This document shows, one piece after another, positions 1-10,439 of a stretch of DNA of 64,000 nucleotides. Each line of letters starts with the position of its first letter. Positions within the stretch are counted from its first letter, which is position 1. The notes beneath the pieces are model-generated. The model did no database searches. It was not told the DNA's origin and saw only the letters and a list, made by a program, of their open reading frames with translations. Made by a program: the position numbers and the translations under genes. Source of the DNA: Dromaius novaehollandiae (lineage: Eukaryota > Chordata > Aves > Casuariiformes > Dromaiidae); assembly GCF_036370855.1 (NCBI RefSeq), contig NW_026991398.1, positions 2,356,001 through 2,420,000 of the forward strand, read 5' to 3'.

Positions 1-736
1 ATGCTTTCACTTGTTCTTCAAGATGTTGATACTTTCAGACTTTCTCTGCCGCTGCGTCCCCCAGAGATGACAATCCGCTCTCGTAGTGGACTGTAACATC
101 CACTACTTTCACCCAGCCTTCTTTAGCCACCACCGGCTTGAAGAGCTCGTTGTTATTATCTCTGAGGTTGGGCTCTACATAGATCTCCCAACCCAGTTTC
201 TTAGCTTCTCCAGCCAGCAATCCACAAAGGATGTTGTGCCTTTTAATCCGTGCGTCCTGGACTGCAGGGCAGTATCCAATAATAAGTGAACAAGTCTCCC
301 ATTCTGCAGGACAATGCCTGTATCCCTTTGGTGCCCCTTCTCCCAGCCCACGTGCCAAATACTGCCTAGTGGGATAGACATTGGCACGCAGCTGTATCGC
401 TGTTAATAGCTTCCTGTGGGGAATGCCCCGATAATGTATGAGCCAATCATTACTGATATTATCATTCTCAAAGTTCTTAATGCCGTGGCCCTGTGCTTTC
501 GGATTGGCCCAGTTTTCTAACTCTCTTTTCCTACACTTGCTAGGAATAGGATAGATGACCCGGGGAGATGGTACTTCCCATTCAGACATCGTCTCGCTCC
601 CATCCAGTACGGTCGGAATTCCCATGGGGACTTCTTCCCCAATTGATGGTATTTTATCGGCCTTTCCTCCAGTGGCGATCCACACCTTTGAGAAGGTGTG
701 GATCCACCCATCCCGTAGGGCTAGGATGTAGGTTTT
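1..736 (-). mobile_element. R2-like retrotransposon 3' fragment (endonuclease end)
   Basis: A minus-strand frame is open from about 736 to a TGA at 35-37, and the same frame continues with family-like sequence to base 1, so the element runs off the window. Seen: a motif block NWANP..GHGIKNFENDNISNDWL, then LRANVYPTR, then a degenerate zinc-knuckle (YRHC...C), then ARIKRHN, GWEIYVEP, FKP and VVDVTV. Known: this order (C-terminal region, CCHC knuckle, restriction-like endonuclease with PD...D) is that of R2-clade non-LTR elements, which normally insert in 28S rDNA. Odd: the first knuckle Cys reads Tyr, the His position reads Leu, and the Asp expected after KP is absent (KPVV). Together with the in-frame TGA this marks a dead copy. 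The 5' side is truncated and abuts a minisatellite at about 736-745. Clade assignment is by motif memory; another RLE-bearing clade is possible. Confidence 0.72.
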
Positions 737-739
737 ATG

Positions 740-1228
740 GTCACTCCTGTCTCTGCAGGTGATAAGCCAGCAGCAGACACATGACTTGGATGTTGATTGT
801 GAGGTCCCTTCTGCCCAAGTACCTGACTGGATAGCAGCAGGCACAGAGCTGGGTCACGTCCATCAGGAAGCTGAAAGGCTGGCAGCTGGTGTGTGGGCTT
901 GGATGTTGTTTGTGAGGTTCTTTGTACCTGATTGGCTGATGGGCCACTAAGAGGCTGATGGGTGGCAAAGTTATGATGAGGTGAATTGTGTCTTGGAAGT
1001 TCCTAAACTACGAGGAGGACCCTGGCTGTGAAGATGACAGTGATGTCACTTCTGTCTCTGAAGATGATGGTCCAGCAGCAGGCACCGGTGTGTGGAAGTG
1101 CCTGTGAGGTCACTTGTCCTGGAGAATGCGTTAGGCAGCAGGCTCACAGCATGGGAATGTGCTTCTGAGGTCACTTGTGCCTGAGGACCTGATTAGACAG
1201 CAGGCACAGAGCCTGCTGACGCAGAGCC
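740..1228 (-). repeat. Degenerate minisatellite, unit about 60 bases (array 1a)
   Basis: Imperfect units recur with a core reading roughly TGAGGTCACTT, then CTGTCTCTGCAGGTGATGGG, then CAGCAGCAGGCAC. Units are visible from about 745, 811, 900, 1,035, 1,090 and 1,150. Unit length varies, and some units carry the variant CCTGAGTACCTGACTGG instead of the CTGTCTCTGCAGG half. The same unit occurs in opposite orientation at 19.34-19.96 kb and as one or two copies near 2.75 and 16.6 kb. No coding signal is convincing; open frames here are translations of the repeat. Confidence 0.7.
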
Positions 1229-1565
1229 TGCAGGCACAGAGCCCTCGCCCTGCTGGCAACACTCTTCCCAGGGCAGCCCAGGAAGCCATGGGCTTTCTTT
1301 GCCACGAGGACGTGTTGCTGCCTCATGCTGCTTCATGTTGTCTACCAGCAACCCCAGGTCCTTCTCTGCAAAGCTGCTTTCCAGGTGGTCAGCACCCAGT
1401 GTGTCCTGGGTTACTCTTTCTCATGTCCTGGGTTACTCTTTCTCACATGCAAGACGTTGCATTTCCCTTTGTAGAGCTTCATGAGGTTCCTCTGTGCCCA
1501 TTTCTCCAGCCTGCTGAGGTCTCTCTGAATGGCAGTGCAGACAGCTGTTGTATCATGGCTGTGTT
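1228..1565 (-). mobile_element. CR1 LINE fragment (reverse-transcriptase 3' part)
   Basis: On the minus strand the translation shows AVCTAIQRDLSRLEKWAQRN followed by LMKLYKGKCNVLH, the stretch of CR1 ORF2 just downstream of the RT catalytic domain. It continues into a piece matching VASR-type sequence near 1,240-1,260. The fragment is short, frameshifted and sits inside the minisatellite, splitting it into two arrays. Confidence in the family is high; the ends are approximate. Confidence 0.8.
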
Positions 1566-1599
1566 TTAGGAGAAGATTGTGTCTCAGGAGCTTGTAGGC

Positions 1600-1980
1600 C
1601 TTTAGGTCTACATGCACATGACCCTGCAGGGGACTGTGAGGTGACTTCTGTGTCTGCAGGTGATGGGCCAGGAGCAAGCAGAGGAGTTGGAAACTGTCTG
1701 TGAGGTGACTTGTGCCTGAGTACCTGACTGGATAGCAGCTGGCACGTAGCTGGGTCATGTCCCTCTGAGAAGGTGACCTGCCAGCAGCAGGCAATTAGGG
1801 TTGGAAGGTGAAGATGATAGTACTGGTTTCTGAGGGGTTGATGGGCTCCAAAGCTCAAAGGCCAATCTGAGGCAGGCACATGGGCACAAAGGTGACGGTG
1901 AGGTCACTTCTGTCTCTGCAAGTGATGGGCAAGGAACAGCAGTCTGTGAGGTGACTTGTCTCTCGGTACCTGGGGTGTGA
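1600..1980 (-). repeat. Degenerate minisatellite, unit about 60 bases (array 1b)
   Basis: Continuation of the upstream array after the CR1 insertion. Units begin near 1,630, 1,700 and 1,885 with the TGAGGTGACTT / TGAGGTCACTT core followed by CTGTGTCTGCAGGTGATGGG or CCTGAGTACCTGACTGG. It ends near 1,980. Bases 1,980-2,345 show no gene or repeat that I can name. Confidence 0.65.
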
Positions 1981-2344
1981 TTTTTCTATCTGGGTGGTTT
2001 GCACATCGAAGTAGATGGAGCTGTCTTCTCCAGTCTTTCTTTCCTGAAGCTCAGACATGTACGTTTTGCCCTCAGGGGAGCTGAATCCCGCCCATGACGG
2101 TTAAACCCATGCCCTGTGTTCATCCAGAGGACAGCAGGGAGGGTTTTCTCCTGCTGGCTTGCTCCCATGCCACATGGGCTCTTCAGCTGGGATTTGTCTC
2201 CCCTTGTTCTGGACAACTGCCATTTGGAAGTCCGTCCACTCTTGCTCGTACAGGCTTCTCTTACAGCTGACAGAGGGTCTCAACCCTCATCTGGGGTCAT
2301 TCATCCTTGCAGCACCATGGATTCACCTGGCTCCTTCATCCTCT

Positions 2345-4485
2345 TGGCCTCTGGGAGCCTGATCCGCCCAGGCACAGCCTGGCTATTAGCTCACTCCTGG
2401 ACTCTTCTTTAGAGGTGAACCCCCTGTGAGATGATATCCCAAGTGTGGATCTGAGGCTAATTTGGACAAAGGTCCCCTCTTGGCATTGAGGTGTGGAAAA
2501 AATGAGGTTCAATTCCTTCTAGTGGCAGGTCCGCTGTAGAGGGGCGAGTCCTGAGCAGGGTGGCCGTGAGCCGTGCCTGCCTGCCTGCCGGCCGCGGGCG
2601 GGTGGGATGGCTGCAGCAGAGGTGCCCTCACAATCAGCACCCAGACAGGGACCTTTCACTTGTGTCTCCCCCTCCCCTCCCCAGGGCTGTCATTGCTGCT
2701 GGGTGGGCTCTCTGAGGTGCTGGGTGACATCACAATGCCTGCTGGTGAGCACATCTGCTGAGGGCCAATCAGGCTGCTGCAGTGGAAGTGACCTCACAGT
2801 CAACAGTGCAGCCATGTCCTTTTTGCCTGCCTCTCCCCATCCTCTGCAGATGCAGAAGAAAGGAGAGGCAGAAGAGAAAAGAAGTATGTCTGTTTGAATA
2901 CTACAGTTCCTCAGAACAAAATTTTCTCCATGCAGAGTGCTGGTAGGAAATGAATAAGAAATGAATAACTGTTAAGTATATATATATGTATATAATTAAT
3001 ATATACAGTAAAAAAAGAAATAAAAAATCCATTCCAACTGATAAAAAAGAATTTTTGTGGAGATGAGGATTTTTTTCAGCTCTTGCGTAGAGTTATTTTT
3101 TGAATGGGTTTCACCTTATGACTAAAAATCAGTGTTCAGGCCTTTATTCATCTGCTGACATATAGAGGCTATTACTGCCTGAGATGCCCTGGGGTGGCTG
3201 TGTGCCCATGGGGAGCTGGGAAATGTTACCCAGGACCTACGGGAACCTTTCTGGAGCATTAGGTGGTCACCAGGAGAAGTCTCTCCAGATCTCTCAGTGA
3301 GACAACTTATTTCTCTTCCTTGACTAGAAAGGAAAGTCCAGACACTTGCGTTAGACATAGACATGTGCACCAAAATGGCCTGGCATTGGGTGAGATCAGC
3401 CTCATCCCTGTCGTCACCTCAGATGCAGTAGCACTTCATTTACCGTGCAGGGAAGGAAACGGGAGTGTGGCTAGATGACTAGGGACTCCTTTCAGACATC
3501 ACTCTACCACAGCTATGTTGAGGTTTGTGCAGATTTGGCCATCCAAAGATACAGCATTTCACTGAAGCTGGTCACCATGCTTGCCTCTATCAGTCGAGAG
3601 AGCCCGACACCTCAGAGTGTGACTCACTCTGTGCAGTGAGGAGTGGCATGGGCAGCCCTGGGCAGGGGGTGGTTTTGGTGCACTGGACTCTGTGCAAGAC
3701 ACAAAAATATCTGTTTTAATGGTGCAAGCCTGATTATAACAGAAAGGGCTAGAAACAGGCAATAAAAAATGAAATGAGGAAGAAATGAAGAAATGATCCA
3801 AAGAGAAGGAATGTTTGGTTCCAGGTTCCAGGTTTTAACCTTCTTTGTGTTCTTATGGTCGTTCTTTGCTTTGTTTTCTTCTCTTCAACATAGTGGTCTT
3901 TTATGGGGATTTTGTGGGGTTTTTTGGTTTTGATTTTTTTGGTTTTCAGAAGGAAAGTGCTTTTCAGAGCTGGGCTGGGATGCAGTCACAGGGTCATGGA
4001 CATGTGGTGCCATTGCAGGTGCCCTGGTCCCCTCTGCCCAGCCTCCCTCTGCAGCTCCAAGGGGCTCCGATCTCCCACAGGTCCCCTGTGAGAGCTGCCA
4101 GGCCCAGGGAGGTCCCTCAGATGCACCAGGGCCTCTCCAAGTGCCACTAGGTGCTTGTGGTTGGAGACCTGAGCTCTGCCTGGAAAGGTCAAGAATAGTA
4201 TTCAAGATTTAAAAATATATGAGCACACCTGCATCAGCTAAAAGGATTGACTAATCTTAATGCCAATGTTTTCCGATGACGAAAGAAATTTTGGCCATCA
4301 GGGTGGAAATTTTGAGGAAGGGTAATAATCTCTGGATATTGATCTGACGAGGTCAATTTGTGTTACCACTGCTCTGTCTGCCATGCTGTGGCTGACATCT
4401 CAGGAATCTTTCACATATTCCCCCACGTCCTGATTAAAGTGATCATTTCTAAAGTCCCCTTTGCATAAGACTACCCTCCCAGCAG
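2345..4485 (+). repeat. Left arm of inverted repeat IR2 (flanks OR-A)
   Basis: This segment is the inverted counterpart of 14,625-17,280. Anchor pairs: GCACATCTGCTGAGGGCCAA at 2,747 pairs with its complement ending at 16,600; CTCCAAGTGCCACT at 4,134 pairs with AGTGGCACTTGGAG at 14,942; and GTGTGGATCTGAGGCTAATT (about 2,443) pairs with its complement near 17,165. Coordinate sums drift from 19,347 to 19,089, so several indels separate the arms. Contents are noncoding: minisatellite-like bits near 2,620-2,830 and an AT-rich patch at about 2,970-3,010. The 3.95-4.17 kb portion recurs again near 60.53-60.75 kb. No gene is recognised. Confidence 0.8.
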
Positions 4486-4489
4486 GACG

Positions 4490-5850
4490 GGGACAGACAA
4501 GGAGCGTACTCTGCCTGTTGCGGTGCTCAGGGCAGCTCCCCAAGGAGCACAGCTTTGCCTGAGGGACCTCTTGTTCCTCGGCCTCAGCTCCAGCAACAGC
4601 TGGAGCAAGAACAAGAGCTCGTGGGCCAGGCCAGCATCCCCCTGGCACAGTCCCTGTGACAGCCTGCGGTGCCCCATCTCCCCACAGCCCTCCTGCTTTG
4701 GCAGCCCCCACAGTTTCTGCACCTTGCCCAGCCCTGGCCATGTCCCACGCAGGGGTCAGCACACAGCCGTCCCCAGGGCCTGCTGGGGTCTGGGCCAGGA
4801 GAGAGGCTGCCTAGGCCTGGCTCTTCCCCTCCATACAGGCACTGAGCCCAGCAGGAACAAGCTGGCTGCACAGCAAGAGTCACCCATAAACCTGGGCTGT
4901 GCAGCCAGGGCTGCAAATGGCCTCCACTCTCCTGTGCCCAGCATGTCTTGCTTCCCCTCCACGAGACCTGGCTCTGCCCCACAAACCCACCGGTGTGTGT
5001 CCTCACCCCAGGGAGGGCATCAGTGCTGGCCTGCCTGGCCACTCCTGGAGCCTCCCCTGTGCTCCCCGCAGGGCCCCGAGCTGGCGGTGCTGCTCTGCAG
5101 AGCGAGCGGGTTGTGGTGCCCCAGGGCCATGGGGTGACTCTGCACTGGCCATGGTGGTTGGGGTGAGAAGCAGACCCAGCTGGACGGGCATCATTGCACC
5201 TGACAACCCCCTACCAAGGGGTCTGTGGCTGTGGATGATGCTCTGAGCAATCACAGGACATTTCAAATGGCTCAGGCTATGTTCAGGTGTGTCCCTAGAA
5301 GTAGCCCAGGGTTTTCCATTGAAGGTGACATGAACCACTCTCCAGGCTCCCTTCCCTCTGCCTGCAGGGTCCCCACTGTGGGCATCTGTCACCAGCCCTG
5401 TCATAGGGGAGACAGTCCCAGGCAGACACCGCTTGACCATTCAGCACCTCCAGGAGCACTGGGCACCCACAAGTGAGAGCTGAATGCAGCCCTCATTCCC
5501 TAACACAGCACCCCATGAGCTCATCGCCTTGAGACCATGGAGACTTCCCAGAAAGCAACAGTCCTTTTCATGGTGAAAGCCCTTGAGTGCATTCTTTGCT
5601 CCAGCTCTGGAAGAAGAAAGCAACTTTCAAGCACTGCACTAAGGAAATCCCATTTTATTAGAGACAGGCCAGCTCTGACACAGTGACAGACACATTCACA
5701 GCAGGCCTCTGGGTCAGACAGACAGGGTTTGTGTGTCTGGAGAAGTGGGATGAATTCAAATACTTCGGTACAAACAAGATTATCACAGGGAGAATGCCCA
5801 AAGCATGAGAGCTGTCTGAGAAAATTAGAAATCACCTGTGAATAGGCAGC
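4490..5850 (-). other. 3' flank of OR-A (duplicated GC-rich block)
   Basis: Noncoding segment downstream of OR-A on its own strand. It is nearly the same as 51.0-52.9 kb (3' flank of OR-D), and a more diverged copy without an OR lies at 33.96-35.0 kb. Matching landmarks include AGCGAGCGGGTTGTGGTGCC (5,101; 52,195) and AGCACTGGGCACCCACAAG (5,454; 52,540). Several long open frames exist because the block is GC-rich, but none shows a known domain or survives intact in the paralogous copies. Confidence 0.7.
5654..5659 (-). promoter_or_regulatory. Candidate poly(A) signal of OR-A
   Basis: AATAAA on the minus strand (TTTATT on plus), about 190 bases after the OR-A stop codon. The same hexamer is at the equivalent place after OR-D (52,737-52,742) and in the orphan 3' flank (34,925-34,930). 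Conservation across copies may reflect shared descent rather than selection. Confidence 0.5.
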
Positions 5851-6786
5851 TTACTGCTGTTGAACTAATACCACTTGAATCAGTTTCTTCAGTGCCTCCT
5901 TGAGCTCCTTGTTCCTCATGCTGTAGATGAGGGGGTTCACTGCTGGAGGCACCACTGAGTACAGAACAGCCACCACCAGATCCAGAGCTGGGGAGGAGAG
6001 GGAGGGGGGCTTCAGGTAGGCAAACATGACAGTGCTGAGAAACAGGGAGACCACGGCCAGGTGCGGGAGGCACATGGAAAAGGCTTTGTGCCGTGCTTGC
6101 TCAGAGGGGATCCTCAGCACGACTGTGAAGATCTGCCCATAGGACACCACAATGAAAATGAAACACCCCAAAGATAAACAAATACCAACCACGAGAAGTC
6201 CCACTTCCGTGAGGTAGGCGTCTGAGCAGGAGAGCTTGAGGATCTGGGGGATTTCACAGAAGAACTGGTCCACTGTGTTGCCTTGGCAGAGTGGTATTGC
6301 AAATGTGTTAGCAGTGTGCAGGAGAGCATGGAGAAAACCACTGGCCCAGGCAGCTGCTGCCATTCTGACACAAGCTCTGCTGTCCATGAGGGTCCCGTAG
6401 TGCAGGGGTCTGCAGATGGCAACAAAGCGGTCATACGCCATGACTGTGAGGAGATAAAACTCTGCTAGAAATAAGAAAAAGAGGAAAAAGACCTGGGCAG
6501 CACATCCTGCATAGGAAATGTCCCTGGTGTCCCACAGGGAATTGGCCATGGATTTGGGGACAGTGGTGGAGATGGAGCCAAGGTCGAGGAGGGAGAGGTT
6601 GATGAGGAAGAAGTACATGGGGGTGTGGAGGCGGTGGTCGCAGGCTACGGCTGTGATGATGAGGCCGTTGCTGAGGAGGGCAGCCAGGTAGATGCCCAGG
6701 AAGAGCGAGAAGTGCAAGAGCTGCAGCTCCCTTGTGTCAGCGAATGCCAGGAGGAGGAACTCGTTGAGGGAGCTGCTGTTGGACAT
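5851..6786 (-). CDS. Olfactory receptor, OR14 / gamma-c type (OR-A)
   Basis: Class II odorant receptor, a seven-transmembrane GPCR of the sensory neuron cilium that couples to G-olf. The intact frame is 311 residues, the usual length. Seen: N-glycosylation site NSS at 3-5; TM1 with N40; PMYFFL at 56-61; Cys95 and extracellular-loop cysteines 167, 177 and 187; MAYDRFVAIC at 116-125; KAFSMC at 234-239; NPLIY at 284-288. I chose the Met at 6,786 because it gives the SNSSSLNEF start shared with the other three genes and lies just after a splice acceptor; an upstream Met at 6,837 belongs to the putative intron. Odd: the usual GN of TM1 reads SN (Ser39), and residue 89 onwards reads DI where the paralogs have AI. 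The ligand is unknown. Closest in sequence in this window to OR-D. Confidence 0.95.
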   Translation of the reverse strand: MSNSSSLNEFLLLAFADTRELQLLHFSLFLGIYLAALLSNGLIITAVACDHRLHTPMYFFLINLSLLDLGSISTTVPKSMANSLWDTRDISYAGCAAQVFFLFFLFLAEFYLLTVMAYDRFVAICRPLHYGTLMDSRACVRMAAAAWASGFLHALLHTANTFAIPLCQGNTVDQFFCEIPQILKLSCSDAYLTEVGLLVVGICLSLGCFIFIVVSYGQIFTVVLRIPSEQARHKAFSMCLPHLAVVSLFLSTVMFAYLKPPSLSSPALDLVVAVLYSVVPPAVNPLIYSMRNKELKEALKKLIQVVLVQQQ

Positions 6787-6809
6787 TTGCTTCCTCTGGG
6801 CTTTGTGGA

Positions 6810-6811
6810 CT
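6810..6811 (-). promoter_or_regulatory. Candidate splice acceptor before OR-A coding exon
   Basis: On the minus strand a pyrimidine-containing tract (CTATCTTTACCTCCTTGGATAG) ends in AG 23 bases before the start codon. Equivalent acceptors precede OR-B, OR-C and OR-D at similar distances. This fits the common vertebrate OR structure of 5' noncoding exon(s) plus one coding exon. The upstream exon could not be located with certainty. Confidence 0.5.
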
Positions 6812-6849
6812 ATCCAAGGAGGTAAAGATAGTGCCAAGTTAGAGCGGCC

Positions 6850-8200
6850 TTCTCTGAGCCAAACCCCTTCTGTTTCTCATAGAACCCCCCGCCTTTCCTC
6901 TGTCCTTTACCTTCGTTCAGCTCCCTTTCTGGAGCTCTGTTTGCGCTGGCTGAGTGTGCTGTGCAGCGCAGGGGCCTCTGCCCGTGGGCTCCAGAGGAGT
7001 CAGCCCTGTTCTGCTGGGGGGTGTAAATGGAGGTGTCAAACTGACCCTGCTATGTGGTGGGACACCTGGGGATGGGTGTTGGGAGCAGGGGACTTGGTTA
7101 AGGTACCAGCGGAATACTCTCTATTTACCATAATGAGAGCTGAACACAGCTGTCATGCCAACTCTGTCTGAAAGAGAAGACCCTTGTGAGAGGTTCATCT
7201 CCGCCAGCCTTGTCCTCTTGAACAGAGGTGTCTGTGTCTGGATCAGTCACGCCAACTCCCACTCCAGGAAGGCAGAGAAACAGTCAAGTGAAGGCAGGGG
7301 GTGCCTGACCCTTTCTCGATGTCTCTGTTCCAATGAGATAGACCCTGTCCTCACACCAGTTTACCATCTGCGCCCTTCCTCCAGGCACTGCAGAGAGAAC
7401 GGGAAGTGATTAGCTCTGATGCCCACATCCTGCAGCAGAATATGTCCACCCCATATGTGGAAGGGCTGGTCAACATTTGGAAACCTATTTTTCTCTGCAA
7501 AATGATCAGTGGAGGAGTCTGATTATATATATACACACACACATATATATATGATGGTGTATACCCACACACACACACACACACTCACACACACACGTAT
7601 TTTAGATGCCTCCTTCTCAGCGTGGGAGCATTCTTTGATGGGGTAGAAATCTTTGGCATTTCAGTTGTACTCAGCATGAGCCCTTGTGCAACCCAGGAGG
7701 AAAAAAGGAACCGCTGGGACTTTGTATAGGGTCATAGGACCTGGTCTGTCAGTGAGTCTTGCCACTCACTGTCCTGCACTTGCACCTCACTCAGATGAAG
7801 GACAACCACACTCACAAGTTCCTCTAAGAAAGACACTGGACTGAGCTGGGAGCGGAGGAGTTCAGTTTCACAGTGAACATTTCCAAATTCTTCTCTCTCA
7901 GCCCAGAGATGGAGGGGGTGATGAAGAGTGTGACAAGGTTTCTGACTCTCATGAGAAACAGCTCCAGGCAGCAGAAAAGGGCAGGCAATGAGAGGGAACT
8001 GCTAACAGAAACATTATGGGAGGATGGAGCTGAGCAGGTCATGGTCAGTCCCTGCAGTGCTGACACCTCCCTCAGTGAGCTCAGTTATCATCTCCAGAAT
8101 CCTCCCAGCAGCAGGGCACTGTCCAGGGGCATCCCCATGTTTGCAGGTGCTAAGGAGCAGGTCAGATAAACCCTGAGGAGGCCAGCAAAGGGGAAGCTGG
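6850..8200. other. 5' flank of OR-A, probable intron; no gene seen
   Basis: The interval contains a dinucleotide repeat (7,523-7,598, listed separately). Its right portion (about 7,950-8,200) is homologous to sequence upstream of OR-D (55.3-55.6 kb), OR-C (about 39.5-39.8 kb) and OR-B (about 27.0-27.3 kb), with the landmark GTTTGCAGGTGCTAAGG. Short open frames here are not conserved in the paralogous copies. Confidence 0.6.
7523..7598. repeat. Compound TA/CA microsatellite
   Basis: Runs of TA followed by CA, TA again, then two CA tracts with a few interruptions. Read directly from the sequence. It is not present at the equivalent place upstream of OR-D. Confidence 0.9.
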
Positions 8201-9035
8201 TGCTGTCTATAGACTGAGGGATGGGTGAAGGGACTGTCAGAAGCTCCTAGCAGACACATTAGCTGCTCATTGAAACTGTTCATGAGTCTCAGTCTGTTGT
8301 CCAACAAGCTTGACAACTCCAATTTCATTTTCCCCTTGCCAGGTGGCAGAAAATCTAAAGCACCATCTCAGGAAATTGACTTCTCTTTCAGGAAATCCCT
8401 GCCTTCACTTTTCTTTTGCAAATTCCCCTCTGAAATGTCCCATGCATAAGCTAGAGCTATGAGCAGCCCTGACCCACACAGCACCCTCTCAATGGGAGAA
8501 TGAACCTGCCCTGCCGGGGGTCGCTCCTCCCACCCAGAGCTTCTCCCTGCAGAGCCGTGGGGAGCTCCCCAGGCAGGCTGAGTGCTGACCCTTGCAGGCA
8601 GCAGAGTCACTGCCCTGGGCACACAGCACCCCGGGGTGCAGGGAGAGTGTTTTGAATTACAGCCCTGCGCAGACCTGGGTGCACATCCCGGCTTCGCCCC
8701 CCTGCAGCTTCCTTGGGAGGAGGTAAAAGGATGCCCTGGATGCTCAGCCAAAGACTTACCGTGTCAAGGGCTGTGAAGATTCCTCCCACAAGGAGCTCTC
8801 CTCTGGCCTCCCACTCCACACTGCCTTGCACTTCTCTCTGCCTTCTCTCAGCTCATGTCAGCAGCAGCAGGCAGTGCCCGCAGCCCTGCTGCTCTTGGCA
8901 GAGGAGCTGCCCCTGCACACAGCTGTGTCTGGGCAGTGCTGCCAGGTTGTCATGAGCTCCCTCCATCCCAGGAGCCTGGCCCCACTCAGGAGCAGAGGCC
9001 CAGCTGAAGGCCTGAATGTCTCTGTCCCTTGTGCT
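8200..9035 (-). other. Conserved 5' block of OR-A unit
   Basis: Shared with 55.6-56.52 kb (OR-D unit), about 39.8-40.76 kb (OR-C) and about 26.28-27.0 kb (OR-B). Landmarks are GCAGGCAGCAGAGTCACTGC and GTGTCTGGGCAGTGCTGCCA (the latter in A and D). It lies between the candidate promoter block and the OR exon, so it may hold a 5' noncoding exon or intron. No open frame is preserved across the copies. Confidence 0.55.
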
Positions 9036-9092
9036 CCCTCCTCCTGGGAAATGTTCACTGCAATAAACTAAAATAATCACCGATGGTCCCTC
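9036..9092 (-). promoter_or_regulatory. Candidate OR promoter element, unit A
   Basis: On the OR-A strand the order is GGGACCATCGGTGATTATTT, then a short AT-rich link, then ATTTCCCAGGAGGAGG. The TGATTATTT part contains a homeodomain-type core (TAATCA in reverse), and TTCCCAGGAG resembles an Olf/EBF site. The same order recurs upstream of OR-B, OR-C and OR-D, about 2.2-2.7 kb before each ATG. Known: many vertebrate OR promoters pair homeodomain and O/E-like sites. Function here is inferred. Confidence 0.35.
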
Positions 9093-9094
9093 TC

Positions 9095-10430
9095 TAAGCA
9101 CTGAAGGAAGACTGATTACAGCATTGCAGTTTGTCTCATCAGAGGATGGTTATCTGCAAGAGGTGGATATATCCCACTCTGGAAGCCCCTATTCCTATCC
9201 CTTCACTAGGCAGGAACCTAAGCTGGGACAAGAAGGGAGTTCATTTACCCATGGTTCAGGTGTTAATTCAGATGAGTCAGTTTGGGCTTCCCAGGGTGCT
9301 TTAGAAGGCCCTGGGCTGGAGTGGGATTTAGATCCCTCCTGTGAGCTCTACAAAAAACACACAGGAGGTGGGATTCCCTTTGCCAAAATTGAAGTGAGCA
9401 CCACAGAGGTGTCTGCATGGGAGCTCCTTGTCTAAGCTCCCACTGTAATCACTGGCGATGGAGGGTGGGAGTCAGCTGGGCACACACAAACACCTGGTGA
9501 CAGCTGAAGAGACAGAGACGGTCCAAAGCATGTGCCAGTGTCTGTTTGTTCTGACGGTGCAACTATGACACCCGCATCCTTCTAGTACATGAGGTGGCGG
9601 TCAGGTGGGGAATTGCCTTGGCCATCTGAAATGACCCTAGATGCCTATTGCAACTAGAGCTCCACTCACTAGGAAGCTGAGGCACAAGCAGATCTGTACA
9701 AAGCAAACAGCTAATGCAATTCAGTGCAGACAGTAGATTCAGTGACATAAAGATAGGCCATAGGCCATAGGCAGGGCCATGTCGCATGCCTGGGGTGTCC
9801 AGCACAACCACGTCTCTAGCAAATTCAGCATGGGACCTACAGGAAAGCCATGTCCTTCTGGAGTGGTTGCTGGGAAAGCACCCCAGAGCCTCCCAGGTTT
9901 CCTACCAGTGCCCAAACAACTGAATCCTTTGCCTTTACGCAAAGTCCATCCCATCTACATCCAACAGTATTGCATAGACGGAAGGCACATCACACCAAGG
10001 TCCCCACTGTAGTCCCTGCACTCTCAAACACTTCTAGTTTTTCTCCATGAACAACTTCTCACACCCTCAGTTGATATGAACAGGGACTGGGCTAGTGATA
10101 ACCACAGGTTGGCTGGATCACAGGACATCCAGGCCCAGGGAATGTTTCAGTGACACCTTGTCCTTCCTGGAGATCGGTTCACCTCTGTCACAGGCCCAGT
10201 GGTGCTGCAGAGTCAGCTCAGGCAGCAAACCCCTCTCCTGCCATTTCAGCACAGCCCAGCTCTGTTTCTCCCTGGCCTTGGGCACTGCAGGGTTTGCTTT
10301 CTTAGCAGCCTCCTTTCACCACTACATGGACGCCTGCTATCTATGCAAGCATATCTCTGCTCCGAAGTGGGGCTATAGCACACGTGGTGTCCTTGGCCCT
10401 TGGTAACATGTTTCATCATGACCGGTCTGC
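9095..10430 (-). other. Duplicated 5' flank, no gene seen
   Basis: Homologous to 56.58-57.78 kb and 40.83-42.16 kb on the same strand and to about 25.05-26.22 kb inverted. Landmarks include GGCAGGGCCATGTC near 9,769 and 57,228, and the GTTTCTCCCTGGCCTTGGG stretch near 10,263, 41,977 and 57,724. Translations carry stops, and none is maintained in all copies. Confidence 0.65.
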
Positions 10431-10439
10431 ACTCGGTGC

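Noticed and set aside
7523..7598. Possible CRISPR-like or regulatory tandem array
   Set aside because: Plain TA/CA dinucleotide microsatellite.
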